A DNA stretch of 64,000 bases from Mesorhizobium sp. B2-8-5 (GCF_006440675.2 NZ_CP083951.1:3629501-3693500), one strand, 5' to 3'. Numbered from the stretch's first letter, positions 46,441 through 54,094 are shown. Numbers and translations: made by a program. Notes: generated by a model from the letters alone, not told the origin.

Positions 46441-46448
46441 CGCCGTCA

Positions 46449-46494
46449 GAGCCGGATGATTTCAGGTCGAGCCAACCTGAAAATCATCCGGCTC
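46449..46494. repeat. Hairpin downstream of secDF
   Basis: GAGCCGGATGATTTCAGGT and ACCTGAAAATCATCCGGCTC are near-perfect arms with a one-base bulge around CGAGCCA. No T-run follows, so it is more likely a palindromic repeat than a standard terminator. Confidence 0.75.
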
Positions 46495-46507
46495 CAAATC
46501 AAAGAGA

Positions 46508-46560
46508 TAGAGCATGATGTCGTCCGAAAACCGCTCCACACTTTTCGGCATCATGCTCTA
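46508..46560. repeat. Dispersed ~48-bp hairpin repeat, copy 4
   Basis: TAGAGCATGATG (46508-46519) and CATCATGCTCTA (46549-46560) are perfect arms. The inner CCGAAAACCGCTCCACACTT shows that it belongs to the family seen at 33806, 35593, 35675 and 55544. It ends six bases before the next start codon. Confidence 0.85.
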
Positions 46561-46565
46561 GACCC

Positions 46566-46955
46566 ATGGCTAAAGGCATCATCATCCGCGAGGCGCATTT
46601 CCCGGGCAAGGCGCCGATCGAGGCCTATGGCAATGGCGGCTTCCGTTTTGCCGACATGTCGCATCGGGGCTCGCTGCTCGTCCTGCCGTCGGGCATCCAT
46701 GGTTGGGAGCCGGCCGATCCGCTGGCGCTGAAGGCCTCGGATTTCGACAGGCTGTTCGCCGAGGCCGGCAGGGTGGAGATTCTGCTGGTCGGCATGGGCA
46801 AGGAATTGCGGCCGCTGCCGGCGGCGCTGCGCGCCGCCCTCAAGGAGGCCGGGATTTCGGCCGACCCGATGTCGACGGGGGCGGCGGTGCGGACCTACAA
46901 CGTGCTGCTCGCCGAAGACCGCGCGGTGGCCGCTGCGCTGATCGCCGTCGACTGA
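46566..46955 (+). CDS. Mth938-like domain protein (NDUFAF3 homologue)
   Basis: A 129-aa protein of the MTH938/DUF498 fold, recognised by GNGGFRFADMSHRGSLLVLP, LLVGMGKELRPLP and the terminal STGAAVRTYNVLLAEDRAVA segments. The human member, NDUFAF3, is an assembly factor for respiratory complex I, and bacterial members sit next to secDF in many alphaproteobacteria. The next gene starts directly after the stop codon, so the two are probably co-translated. Role in complex I here is inference. Confidence 0.88.
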   Translation: MAKGIIIREAHFPGKAPIEAYGNGGFRFADMSHRGSLLVLPSGIHGWEPADPLALKASDFDRLFAEAGRVEILLVGMGKELRPLPAALRAALKEAGISADPMSTGAAVRTYNVLLAEDRAVAAALIAVD

Positions 46956-47822
46956 ATGGCCGGCACGTCCAACATCGTCAAGAATGGCGACGTCGTCATG
47001 GATGCGGTGCGCGCCGCCGACCATGACCGGTATCTGTCGGCGCTCTACGCGCCGGCCGAGAGGCGCGACATGCTGCTCGCGCTCTACGCCTTCAACGCCG
47101 AGATCGCCGGCGTGCGCGATCGCATCCACGAGCCACTGCCGGGCGAGGTCAGGCTGCAATGGTGGCGCGACGTCATCGCGGCGGACGGGCCGGGAGAGAC
47201 CGGTCATCCGATCGCCGATGCCCTCAAGGCCGCGATCGTCGGCAATCATCTGCCGAAATCCGCTTTCGACAATATGCTCGAGGCGCGCATCTTCGATCTC
47301 TATGACGATCCGATGCCGTCGCGGACCGACCTCGAGGGCTATTGCGGCGAAACGGCCGCTGCACTGATCCAGCTTGCGGCCATGGTGCTCGATCCGGTCG
47401 TGGCGCCGCGCTTTGCCGAACCGGCGGGCCGGGCCGGTTGCGCTCAGGCCATCACCGGCCTGCTGCTTCTGCTGCCGCTGCATCGTCGGCGCGGCCAGTG
47501 TTTCGTGCCCGCGGACGTCCTGGCGGCCGCCGGCACGACGCCGGAAGAGTTCATCAAGGGCGAGGGCGGGGCCGGCGCCGAGCGCGCGGTCGCTGCTATG
47601 ATCGCGCTGGCGCGGGACCATCTCAACGCCTTCGAGAAAGGCGCGCCGGCGCTTCCTGTCGCGCTGCGGCCTGCTTTCCTGCCGTTGGCGCTGACGCGCG
47701 CCTATCTCGACAAGATGGAGAAGGCGGGCGGGTCGCCGCTCGGCTCGACGACGACGCTCTCCACCCTGCGCCGCCATTGGCTGCTCCTGCGTCATGCGAT
47801 GCGGGGCTGGACGCCCCTTTGA
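46956..47822 (+). CDS. Squalene/phytoene synthase family protein (NDUFAF6-like)
   Basis: A 288-aa all-helical protein of the squalene/phytoene synthase superfamily. The family's Asp-rich motifs look degenerate: the first helix pair reads LYAFNAEIAGVRDRIHE rather than a full DxxxD. This is what distinguishes the NDUFAF6-like group, whose human member is a complex I assembly factor, from true prenyl synthases. LEGYCGETAAALIQLA matches the conserved central helix. It begins right at the stop of the Mth938-like gene, supporting a joint role. Enzymatic activity cannot be excluded. Confidence 0.82.
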   Translation: MAGTSNIVKNGDVVMDAVRAADHDRYLSALYAPAERRDMLLALYAFNAEIAGVRDRIHEPLPGEVRLQWWRDVIAADGPGETGHPIADALKAAIVGNHLPKSAFDNMLEARIFDLYDDPMPSRTDLEGYCGETAAALIQLAAMVLDPVVAPRFAEPAGRAGCAQAITGLLLLLPLHRRRGQCFVPADVLAAAGTTPEEFIKGEGGAGAERAVAAMIALARDHLNAFEKGAPALPVALRPAFLPLALTRAYLDKMEKAGGSPLGSTTTLSTLRRHWLLLRHAMRGWTPL

Positions 47823-47834
47823 CGTAAACGTCAA
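47819..47834 (+). promoter_or_regulatory. TTGACGTAAACGTCAA palindrome, possible MerR-type operator
   Basis: A perfect seven-base inverted repeat around AA overlaps the stop codon of the upstream gene and lies about 70 bp before the next start. Palindromes of this shape are used by MerR-family regulators such as LiuR. The first 12 bases recur at 17331-17342. No good -10 element was found at the expected distance. Confidence 0.35.
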
Positions 47835-47904
47835 TCATGCTAGGGATTCCGTCTATGTGGACTCGCGTCGAAGAAATGCGGGCCGCCGGAGGAGTAGCCT
47901 TTCC

Positions 47905-48330
47905 ATGAGCCTGCCAGTCCTGGTCGTTCTTGTCGTGTTCGGCATCGCCTTGTCCGTCGCCGCCGTGCACTTCACCGGCGGTACGACGACCGCGACGCTT
48001 GCCGGACCGGATCAGGCGCTCGCACGCTTTGCCGAGGATTTTCCCGACGAAAAGCCGGGTGTCGTGCGGCTGACGGCCGACAGCCATGCCGCGTTTCTCG
48101 ATCTTGGCCCGCAGCGTTGCGGCATCGTCCAGAGCATAGGCGACTGTTTTCTGACGCGCATCGTCAGGCCGCGAGACGTTCTGGCGCTGGCCAGGGAGGG
48201 GAATGTGGTGTCGATGCGGTCGAACGATTTCACCTGGAAGGGCGGCACGTTCGTCTTTGCCGACGAGGCCGGCGCGCTGGCCGTGGCGGCGGCGCTGCAA
48301 GGCCGTGATCAGATCCGAAAGGCTGCGTGA
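47905..48330 (+). CDS. Membrane-anchored hypothetical protein, 141 aa
   Basis: The protein starts MSLPVLVVLVVFGIALSVAA, a single membrane helix, followed by a mostly periplasmic or cytosolic domain of about 115 residues with two Cys (in PQRCGIVQSIGDC). The start is preceded by GGAGGAG at a good distance, whereas the upstream open frame is not protein-like. Its stop overlaps the start of the hydroxylase gene (TGATG), so the two are probably coupled. No family recognised. Confidence 0.72.
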   Translation: MSLPVLVVLVVFGIALSVAAVHFTGGTTTATLAGPDQALARFAEDFPDEKPGVVRLTADSHAAFLDLGPQRCGIVQSIGDCFLTRIVRPRDVLALAREGNVVSMRSNDFTWKGGTFVFADEAGALAVAAALQGRDQIRKAA

Positions 48331-49280
48331 TGGATGAGTATAATTTTCCGCAGGTCACCCAGCTTGCCATTCCGTTCTTCGTCGCGGCGATCCTGATCGA
48401 GCTCTGGCTGGTGCGCAGCGGCCGTGCCAAGGGATCGTTCGAAACGCGCGATACGCTGGCCAGCCTGATGATGGGGACCGGCAATGTCGTCGCCGGACTG
48501 CTGCTCGGCGTCGTATCCTACTGGGCGCTGTTGTGGCTCTGGCAGTTCCGGTTCTTCAATCTCGGCCTGTCGATCTGGGTGTTTTTGGCCGCCTTCCTGC
48601 TCGATGATCTGCGCTACTATGTCTATCACCGCATCGCGCACCGGGTGCGCTGGGTGTGGGCCGAGCACGTCAACCATCACTCCAGCCAGCACTACAATCT
48701 CTCGACGGCGCTGAGGCAAAGCTGGACCGGCCTGTTCACCTTCACCTTCATCCTGCAAGCGCCGCTGGTGCTGCTCGGTTTCCATCCGGCGGTGATCGCC
48801 TTCGTCTTCGGCTTCAACCTTGTCTGGCAGTTCTGGATCCATACCGAGACGATCGGCAAGATGTGGGGCTGGTTCGAATTCATCTTCAACACGCCCTCGC
48901 ACCACCGCGTCCACCACGCCACCAATCCGCGCTATCTCGACGCCAACTATGCCGGCACGCTGATCATCTGGGACCGCATGTTCGGAACCTTCGTCGAGGA
49001 ACTGGAGCAAGACCGGCCGCGCTACGGCATCGTCAAGAACATCGGCACCTTCAATCCGCTGAAGGTGGCGTTCCACGAATGGATCGGCATGTTCAACGAT
49101 GCGCTGGCGCCGGGGCTGACGCTTGCCCAGCGGTTGAACTATCTCATCCAGCCGCCAGGCTGGAGCCATGACGGTTCGCACGATACATCCGAGACGCTGA
49201 AGGCGGCTTATGTGCGGAGGAATCCGGGAGAGGCAGGAAAGCCGGGATTGCCAGGGATGGGTGCCGAGCCGGCGGAGTAA
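48330..49280 (+). CDS. Sterol desaturase / fatty-acid hydroxylase family membrane protein
   Basis: A 316-aa integral membrane di-iron enzyme. The three histidine boxes are complete: HRIAH at about residues 100-104, HVNHH at about 113-117, and HHRVHH at about 191-196. Four or so membrane helices surround them. Members hydroxylate or desaturate lipids, including sterols, carotenoids and ornithine lipids; the substrate cannot be chosen here. Coupled to the preceding membrane-anchored gene. Confidence 0.9.
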   Translation: MDEYNFPQVTQLAIPFFVAAILIELWLVRSGRAKGSFETRDTLASLMMGTGNVVAGLLLGVVSYWALLWLWQFRFFNLGLSIWVFLAAFLLDDLRYYVYHRIAHRVRWVWAEHVNHHSSQHYNLSTALRQSWTGLFTFTFILQAPLVLLGFHPAVIAFVFGFNLVWQFWIHTETIGKMWGWFEFIFNTPSHHRVHHATNPRYLDANYAGTLIIWDRMFGTFVEELEQDRPRYGIVKNIGTFNPLKVAFHEWIGMFNDALAPGLTLAQRLNYLIQPPGWSHDGSHDTSETLKAAYVRRNPGEAGKPGLPGMGAEPAE

Positions 49281-49287
49281 GACCCCT

Positions 49288-49620
49288 TCAGGATGGAGCG
49301 CTCGACCCACCGTCTCGAATCAACGTCTCGTAGTCGCGACCGCCGTAGAAGATGTTGATGATGCGAACGACATCGCTTTCGACAACATAGGTGATGACGG
49401 CAGAATGCTCGAAAGGGACGGTTCGCAAGCCTAGTACGATATCGTCGCGAGTTCGGCCGCCGCGAGGGGCGTTGCCGATGTTCTGGCAGCGGTCTTCGAT
49501 GCGCAGAACGAATTTCAACGCGACGTGAGGGTTTCCGCTAGCCTCGACTATGTGTCTGAAAATATTAGCGAGATCATCTCTCGCGCTTTGGCTGTATTCG
49601 ACTTCAAGCCGCTGAATCAT
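49288..49620 (-). CDS. parE: RelE/ParE family toxin
   Basis: A 110-aa plasmid-stabilisation-type protein: N-terminal VEYSQSARDDLANIFRHI, central RTRDDIVLGLRTVPFE and C-terminal VVRIINIFYGGRDYETL match the ParE fold. ParE toxins inhibit gyrase. The start at MIQRLEVEYS gives the family length; the gene overlaps the antitoxin gene by 17 bp. It is convergent with the hydroxylase gene. Confidence 0.88.
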   Translation of the reverse strand: MIQRLEVEYSQSARDDLANIFRHIVEASGNPHVALKFVLRIEDRCQNIGNAPRGGRTRDDIVLGLRTVPFEHSAVITYVVESDVVRIINIFYGGRDYETLIRDGGSSAPS

Positions 49621-49894
49621 CGTCGGGGCTCGAATACTCGGCAAACAGCCCTTGAAGATGAGCGCGCACCTGTTCTCCTGAAAGGTTCGGCCTCTTGTCC
49701 TCGATCGAAGCCTTCACCCGCGCCCGGATCGATGCCATTCGCTCGGCATGCTCTTCCTCTTCGCGCTGGAAGGCGCGGAGCGCTGCGCGGACGACTTCGC
49801 TGGCGGAGCCGAAAGACCCGTCCTCGACTTTCTCGCGGATCATGCGAGCCATGGCAGGCGTGACGGTGATGGATAGTTTCTCGGCAGATTCCAT
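49604..49894 (-). CDS. parD: ParD-type antitoxin
   Basis: A 96-aa protein with an N-terminal ribbon-helix-helix DNA-binding domain (KLSITVTPAMARMIREKV, then GSFGSASEVVRAALRAF) and an acidic C-terminal part that would wrap the toxin. The start at MESAEKLS is chosen because GGAG lies eight bases upstream; ATGs two and six codons earlier sit on or before that site. The promoter region carries a large palindrome, the expected autoregulatory operator. Confidence 0.9.
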   Translation of the reverse strand: MESAEKLSITVTPAMARMIREKVEDGSFGSASEVVRAALRAFQREEEEHAERMASIRARVKASIEDKRPNLSGEQVRAHLQGLFAEYSSPDDDSAA

Positions 49895-49904
49895 TGACAT
49901 CGCT

Positions 49905-49947
49905 CCATGCATATAAAGTGGGATTATATCCTACTTTATATGCATGG
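49905..49947. promoter_or_regulatory. 43-bp near-palindromic operator of the parDE pair
   Basis: CCATGCATATAAAGT (49905-49919) and ACTTTATATGCATGG (49933-49947) are perfect 15-bp inverted arms, and the 13-bp centre GGGATTATATCCT is itself nearly symmetrical. TATA-like elements on both strands may be -10 boxes. The site begins 11 bp upstream of the ParD start and is the natural target for ribbon-helix-helix dimers. Confidence 0.85.
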
Positions 49948-49965
49948 CCAATGGGACAGAAAAGC

Positions 49966-51375
49966 TTATTCGGCTGCCTCAGCTCTGCCCGGCAGCCCCA
50001 ACCATGCCCTGCATTCAGCCAGGGCGCGGGAGGTGATGGCATGCCTTTTGGCGACGGTCTTGTCCTTGCCGCGCAGGCGCTTGCCTTCGGTCTTCGGTGC
50101 TTCCACGGGTGGGAACAGACCGAAATTGACGTTCATCGGCTGGAAGGAGCGTTTGCCCGGCTCATCATCCGAGACGATGTGGCCGCCGGTGATGTGGTTG
50201 AGCAGCGCGCCGAAGGCGGTGGTCGGCGGCGGCAGGGCGGGCATCTGGCCGAGCCGTTCGGCGGCGGCGAAGCGGCCGGCGAGCAGGCCGATGGCGGCGC
50301 TTTCGACATAGCCTTCGCAGCCGGTGATCTGGCCGGCGAAACGCAGGCCCGGCCGCGATTTGAGCTGCAGCGACGGATCGAGCAGCGTCGGCGAGTTGAT
50401 GTAGGTGTTGCGGTGCAGGCCGCCGAGACGCGCGAAGTCCGCGTTTTCAAGGCCGGGGATGGTGCGGAAGATGCGCACCTGCTCGGCATGCTTCAGCTTG
50501 GTCTGGAAGCCGACCATGTTGTAGAGCGTGCCCAGCGCATTGTCCTGGCGAAGCTGCACCACCGCATAGGCCTTGACCGTCGGATTGTGGACGTTGGTCA
50601 GGCCCATCGGCTTCATCGGCCCGTAGCGCAGCGTCTCGACGCCACGTTCGGCCATCACCTCGATCGGCAGGCAGCCGTCGAAATAGGGCGTGCCTTCCCA
50701 CTCTTTGAACTCGGTCTTTTGGCCGTCGAGCAGCGCCTGGACGAAGGCGAGATACTGGTCCTTGTCCATCGGGCAGTTGATGTAGTCCTTGCCGGTGCCG
50801 CCGGGGCCGACCTTGTCGTAGCGCGACTGGAACCAGGCCGTGTTCATGTCGATCGTGTCGAAATGCACGATCGGCGCGATCGCGTCGAAGAAAGCGAGCG
50901 CATCGGCGCCGGTCGCCTCGGCGATCGACTGCGCCAGCGAAGGCGCCGTCAGCGGGCCGGTGGCGATGATCGCCTGGTCCCAATCCTTGGGCGGCAGTCC
51001 CGGCACTTCCTCGCGCTGGATGGCGATCAGCGGATGCGCCTCGATCTTCGCGGTGACCGCATCGGAAAAGCCGTCGCGGTCGACCGCCAGCGCACCGCCG
51101 GCCGGAACCTGGTTGGCGTCGCCGGCGCTCATGATCAGCGAGCCGGCAAGCCGCATTTCGGCATGCAGCAGGCCGACCGCATTGTTTTCGGCGTCGTCGG
51201 AGCGGAAGGAGTTCGAGCAGACGAGCTCGGCCAGACTGTCGGTCTTGTGGGCGTCGGTGCCGCGCACCGGGCGCATTTCATGCAGCACGACCGGAACGCC
51301 GGCCTCAGCGATCTGCCATGCAGCCTCGGAACCGGCGAGGCCGCCGCCGATGATATGGACGGGATTTTTGCTCAT
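49966..51375 (-). CDS. trmFO: Methylenetetrahydrofolate-tRNA-(uracil-5-)-methyltransferase TrmFO
   Basis: A 469-aa flavoprotein that makes 5-methyluridine at position 54 of tRNA using methylene-tetrahydrofolate. Family marks include [17 protein letters not shown] at the N-terminus (FAD site), [29 protein letters not shown] and [25 protein letters not shown] near the C-terminus. Full length. The start is set at [12 protein letters not shown]; the open frame upstream runs through structured RNA elements and is not coding. Confidence 0.95.
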   Translation of the reverse strand: MSKNPVHIIGGGLAGSEAAWQIAEAGVPVVLHEMRPVRGTDAHKTDSLAELVCSNSFRSDDAENNAVGLLHAEMRLAGSLIMSAGDANQVPAGGALAVDRDGFSDAVTAKIEAHPLIAIQREEVPGLPPKDWDQAIIATGPLTAPSLAQSIAEATGADALAFFDAIAPIVHFDTIDMNTAWFQSRYDKVGPGGTGKDYINCPMDKDQYLAFVQALLDGQKTEFKEWEGTPYFDGCLPIEVMAERGVETLRYGPMKPMGLTNVHNPTVKAYAVVQLRQDNALGTLYNMVGFQTKLKHAEQVRIFRTIPGLENADFARLGGLHRNTYINSPTLLDPSLQLKSRPGLRFAGQITGCEGYVESAAIGLLAGRFAAAERLGQMPALPPPTTAFGALLNHITGGHIVSDDEPGKRSFQPMNVNFGLFPPVEAPKTEGKRLRGKDKTVAKRHAITSRALAECRAWLGLPGRAEAAE

Positions 51376-51449
51376 GAGCGCCGGAATAGTCGCTTGGCGG
51401 CACGATTGCAATTGCCGGCCAGCAACGGGCGAAGTGGGAAGCCTGCGCC

Positions 51450-51575
51450 AAAAACAACAACACCCGCCGGGGGAGGAGGTCCGGCGGGTGTCGTTTTGGG
51501 GGTCGATCCTCGGGAGGAGGTGAAGATCGACCTTATTCGCCATTGCCGGGGAGGAGGTCGGCTTTGACGAAATTC
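51450..51575 (-). ncRNA. CCUCCUCCC-motif small RNA, distal unit (cuckoo/CcsR-like)
   Basis: On the minus strand three hairpins expose CCTCCTCCC in their loops: motif copies at 51549-51557 (GCCG/CGGC stem), 51512-51520 (GGTCGATC 51501-51508 with GATCGACC 51525-51532) and 51471-51479 (CACCCGCCGG 51461-51470 with CCGGCGGGTG 51481-51490). The last hairpin is followed by TTGTTGTTTTT, an intrinsic terminator. Cuckoo RNAs with this loop motif are known downstream of DUF1127 genes in alphaproteobacteria (for example CcsR1-4 after ccaF1 in Rhodobacter), and the same order is seen here. Exact ends need mapping. Confidence 0.8.
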
Positions 51576-51654
51576 CTTATCGCCCTTGAGGACGAAAATT
51601 CTTCTCGCCTTTGAGAAGGGGCGAAGCTTTCGAAGACGAACTACGTTCGCTTCG

Positions 51655-51777
51655 GGAACAACGCCCGCCGGGGGAGGAGGTCCGGCGGGCGCCGTTTCAG
51701 TGGTCAACCCTCGGGAGGAGGTGAAGGTTGACCGTATCCGTCAGGGTCGGGGAGGAGGTCGACCCTGGCGAAATTCC
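51655..51777 (-). ncRNA. CCUCCUCCC-motif small RNA, proximal unit (cuckoo/CcsR-like)
   Basis: The unit repeats the design of the distal one. CCTCCTCCC loops lie at 51750-51758 (stem CAGGGTCG 51742-51749 with CGACCCTG 51760-51767), 51713-51721 (GGTCAACC 51702-51709 with GGTTGACC 51726-51733) and 51672-51680 (CGCCCGCCGG 51662-51671 with CCGGCGGGCG 51682-51691). Both units begin just after an AAGGAATTTCG sequence. Stem sequences differ by compensating changes (GGTCAACC/GGTTGACC against GGTCGATC/GATCGACC), which is good evidence for conserved RNA structure. It starts right after the DUF1127 stop codon, so it may be cut out of that mRNA. Confidence 0.82.
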
Positions 51778-51918
51778 TTAGATCGCCTTGCGGGCGACCA
51801 TCTTGATCTCGTCGCGAACGATGCCGAGATCATGGAGCTGGCGGTTCGAAAGCCGACCCAGCTCGGTAACGGTGTCGCGATAGACGCGCCAGTTACGATA
51901 GCTGCGGATCAGGTTCAT
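51778..51918 (-). CDS. DUF1127 (YjiS-like) small protein, 46 aa
   Basis: A 46-aa basic protein beginning MNLIRSYRNWRVYRDTVTEL and ending VARKAI. The core LGRLSNRQLHDLGIVRDEI is the DUF1127 motif. GAAGAGAG lies before the start. In Rhodobacter a DUF1127 protein (CcaF1) binds RNA and influences the maturation of the small RNAs encoded behind it; in Brucella and Agrobacterium such proteins are controlled by the LysR regulator VtlR. The gene directly precedes the proximal CCUCCUCCC RNA. It is a tandem duplicate of the next gene. Confidence 0.92.
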   Translation of the reverse strand: MNLIRSYRNWRVYRDTVTELGRLSNRQLHDLGIVRDEIKMVARKAI

Positions 51919-51969
51919 TGTCGTTACTCTCTTCAAAACTGGTTCGGACCATTTGCGGTCCGAAGCGGA

Positions 51970-52110
51970 TTAGACCGCCTTGCGGGCGACGTAGTGGATG
52001 TCGCTGCGGCTGATGCCGAGGTCGGTCAGTTCACGGTTCGACAGGCGGCTCAGCTCGGAGACGGTGTCCCGGTAGCGGCGCCAGTTGCGGTAGTTGCGGA
52101 TCAGGTTCAT
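51970..52110 (-). CDS. DUF1127 (YjiS-like) small protein, 46 aa, first of the pair
   Basis: MNLIRNYRNWRRYRDTVSEL, then SRLSNRELTDLGISRSDIHY and VARKAV: the same length as its neighbour and about two thirds identical. The protein has about ten Arg in 46 residues and could bind RNA. The start is preceded by CGAGAAG. It is the first gene of the DUF1127-DUF1127-small RNA-small RNA array; its upstream region carries a conspicuous direct repeat. Confidence 0.92.
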   Translation of the reverse strand: MNLIRNYRNWRRYRDTVSELSRLSNRELTDLGISRSDIHYVARKAV

Positions 52111-52210
52111 GGTACTTCTCGTTTCGTCTTTGGTTCGGATCATTCCGTTTGCGTACGAACAGGAAATAGGTGGGATCATATCGGTTTAAAAGTGCCGTTG
52201 GCGCATGGCA

Positions 52211-52233
52211 GCAATGCAAATTGTGCAATGCAA
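52211..52233 (-). promoter_or_regulatory. Direct repeat upstream of the DUF1127 pair, candidate LysR-type site
   Basis: GCAATGCAA occurs twice (52211-52219 and 52225-52233, plus-strand reading) with a 14-bp period, about 100 bp before the first DUF1127 start. A partly dyadic ATTGTGCAAT lies across the pair. DUF1127 genes in Brucella and Agrobacterium are activated by the LysR-type regulator VtlR/LsrB, which makes this a reasonable operator candidate. A TATGAT-like -10 lies about 40 bp closer to the gene. Confidence 0.4.
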
Positions 52234-52345
52234 CATTAACGGCCATTCACGCCTACGTCACAAAGAAGACCGAATCGGAAAATGCCGCCGCGTCAATGGC
52301 TTGGCTGTTCCCGGCTAAGGAAATGACCAGGCTTTGGGGGAAAGC

Positions 52346-53464
52346 ATGGCGGGCTATGCAACACAGGTTAGGGCGGATATCGCGCGATGGCGGGAGGCCG
52401 GGCTGATCGATCCCGCCACGGCGGAGGCATTGACACGCGACGTCGCCGCCAACGAGCGGGCGTCACTGAGTTTCGGCTCCATCCTGGCGATGATGGCGGC
52501 GCTTTTGTTCGGCGCAGCGATCCTGATTTTCGTCGCCGCCAACTGGGAGGCCATCCCGCGCCTCGTTCGCGTGGCGGCCCTGTTTGCCGTCATCCTCGCA
52601 GGCTATGTCGGCGGTGCGGTGCTGAAGACGCGCGACCATGCCGCGGTCGGCGAGGCGCTGTGGATCGTCGCCGCCGCCGCCTTCGGCGGCTCGATCGCAC
52701 TCATCGGCCAGATGTACCACCTCTCGGGCGACGAGGCCTCGGCGCTGTTGACATGGTGCGCCGGCACGGGGCTGGCGGCGGTGGCGCTGCGTTCCAACCC
52801 GCTGACCGTGGCGGCGGTCGGCATCGCCGACGCCTGGCTGGTCCTCAAGGGGTTCGGCTTCTACTGGCGCGCGGAGATCCCGCATCTCTTCATCGTCATG
52901 GCGGTCGTGCTGTTCGCCATTTCGTTCTGGACGCGCAGCCGGGCCGCGCGCCACCTCATCATTCTGTCTGTCGTTCTCTATCTGGTTTTGCTGGCGACGG
53001 ATCGTGACACGCTGCCGGTGGCGGTTTCGCTCGCCGTCATATCGGCGCTGCTGTTTGCCGCTTCGGTCTTTACGGGCGATCCGATCGACAGGATCCTTCA
53101 ACTCGGCGGCCGGCTGCCCTTGCACGCCTTGTTCGGCTTCCTCACCGGCATGGCGATCGTCCAGTTCGAGCTGGCGGATGAAAGCACCTACAACAGCGGT
53201 TTCGCCGTCGCCTCGATCGTGGCGCTTGCCGGCATCGTGGCGGCGATCATGCTGGCCGGCCGCGAGAGCAGGGGGCTGCGCTGGCTGGCCTATGCCGGCT
53301 TCGCCTTCGAACTCGCCATCATCTATGGCGTCACCTTGCGGTCGATGCTCGATACGGCCGGATTCTTCCTGGCCGCCGCCGTGCTGCTCGGTATCCTGGC
53401 GCTGATCATCATCCGCGTCGAGAAACGCATGAGGGCGCCCGCCAAGGCAGGAGCAACGCCATGA
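52346..53464 (+). CDS. DUF2157 domain multispanning membrane protein
   Basis: A 372-aa protein. A short cytosolic N-terminal helix-rich part (RADIARWREAGLIDPATAEAL) is the start of DUF2157; about ten hydrophobic helices follow, and the C-terminus is basic. The start MAGYATQ has GGGGGAAAG in front. It overlaps the next gene (ATGACC inside its last codons), forming the DUF2157-GDYXXLXY pair that is common in bacteria. Role unknown, perhaps envelope-related. Confidence 0.88.
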   Translation: MAGYATQVRADIARWREAGLIDPATAEALTRDVAANERASLSFGSILAMMAALLFGAAILIFVAANWEAIPRLVRVAALFAVILAGYVGGAVLKTRDHAAVGEALWIVAAAAFGGSIALIGQMYHLSGDEASALLTWCAGTGLAAVALRSNPLTVAAVGIADAWLVLKGFGFYWRAEIPHLFIVMAVVLFAISFWTRSRAARHLIILSVVLYLVLLATDRDTLPVAVSLAVISALLFAASVFTGDPIDRILQLGGRLPLHALFGFLTGMAIVQFELADESTYNSGFAVASIVALAGIVAAIMLAGRESRGLRWLAYAGFAFELAIIYGVTLRSMLDTAGFFLAAAVLLGILALIIIRVEKRMRAPAKAGATP

Positions 53465-54042
53465 CCGGCAAAAAACTGATCATCGCGGCGCTGGTGCTGG
53501 CGCTTGTCCAGATCGGCTTTCTCAGCTGGATCATCGCCGGCCGCGCCGCAATCCTGCGCAACGGCAAGGAAGTGCTTCTGAAAGTCGAGCCCGTCGATCC
53601 GCGCGATCTCATGCGCGGCGACTATGTCTCGCTCAACAACAACATTTCGCGGATTCCGGTGAAGCTGATCGCCGACATTCCACAAGGCGCTTTTTCCAGC
53701 GACGACGGTTCGATCGCGGTGCGATTGAAGAAGGGCGCGGATGGTTACTGGCAGCCGACGGCGGCCTGGTTCGGCAAAGCGCCGGCCCCGACGGGCGTGG
53801 ACGAGGCGGACATCGTCGGACATGTCGCCGCGGGCTGGGATCTTCGCAGCCCCGACATGACGATCGCGCCGGACTACGGGATCGATCGCTTCTATGTGTC
53901 GGAAGGCGAAGGAATGGCGATCCAGAACGACATGCGCGTGCGGCCGTTCGGCATCAAGCTCGCGCTAGCACCCGACGGCACGGCACAGATCAAGGCGCTG
54001 ATGGACGGTGACAAGACGCTGTTCGAGGAGCCACTTTATTAG
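53461..54042 (+). CDS. GDYXXLXY domain protein
   Basis: A 193-aa protein with an N-terminal membrane helix (LIIAALVLALVQIGFLSWII) and the namesake motif in LMRGDYVSLNN, near residue 60. The rest is strand-rich, probably periplasmic. It overlaps the DUF2157 gene by four bases, and the pair is nearly always found together. Function not known. Confidence 0.9.
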   Translation: MTGKKLIIAALVLALVQIGFLSWIIAGRAAILRNGKEVLLKVEPVDPRDLMRGDYVSLNNNISRIPVKLIADIPQGAFSSDDGSIAVRLKKGADGYWQPTAAWFGKAPAPTGVDEADIVGHVAAGWDLRSPDMTIAPDYGIDRFYVSEGEGMAIQNDMRVRPFGIKLALAPDGTAQIKALMDGDKTLFEEPLY

Positions 54043-54094
54043 ATTAGAGTGTATAGGAGGCTTGAGGTCAGTGTCCGCGCTAACGGTGTTCCGG

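Noticed and set aside
49894..51567. A 557-codon plus-strand frame antisense to trmFO
   Set aside because: TrmFO is unmistakable on the other strand; this frame has shadow composition.
51461..51767. CRISPR array
   Set aside because: The regular GGGAGGAGG spacing looks repetitive, but the units are hairpin loops with different stems, there are no uniform 25-40-base repeats with unique spacers, and no cas genes are present.
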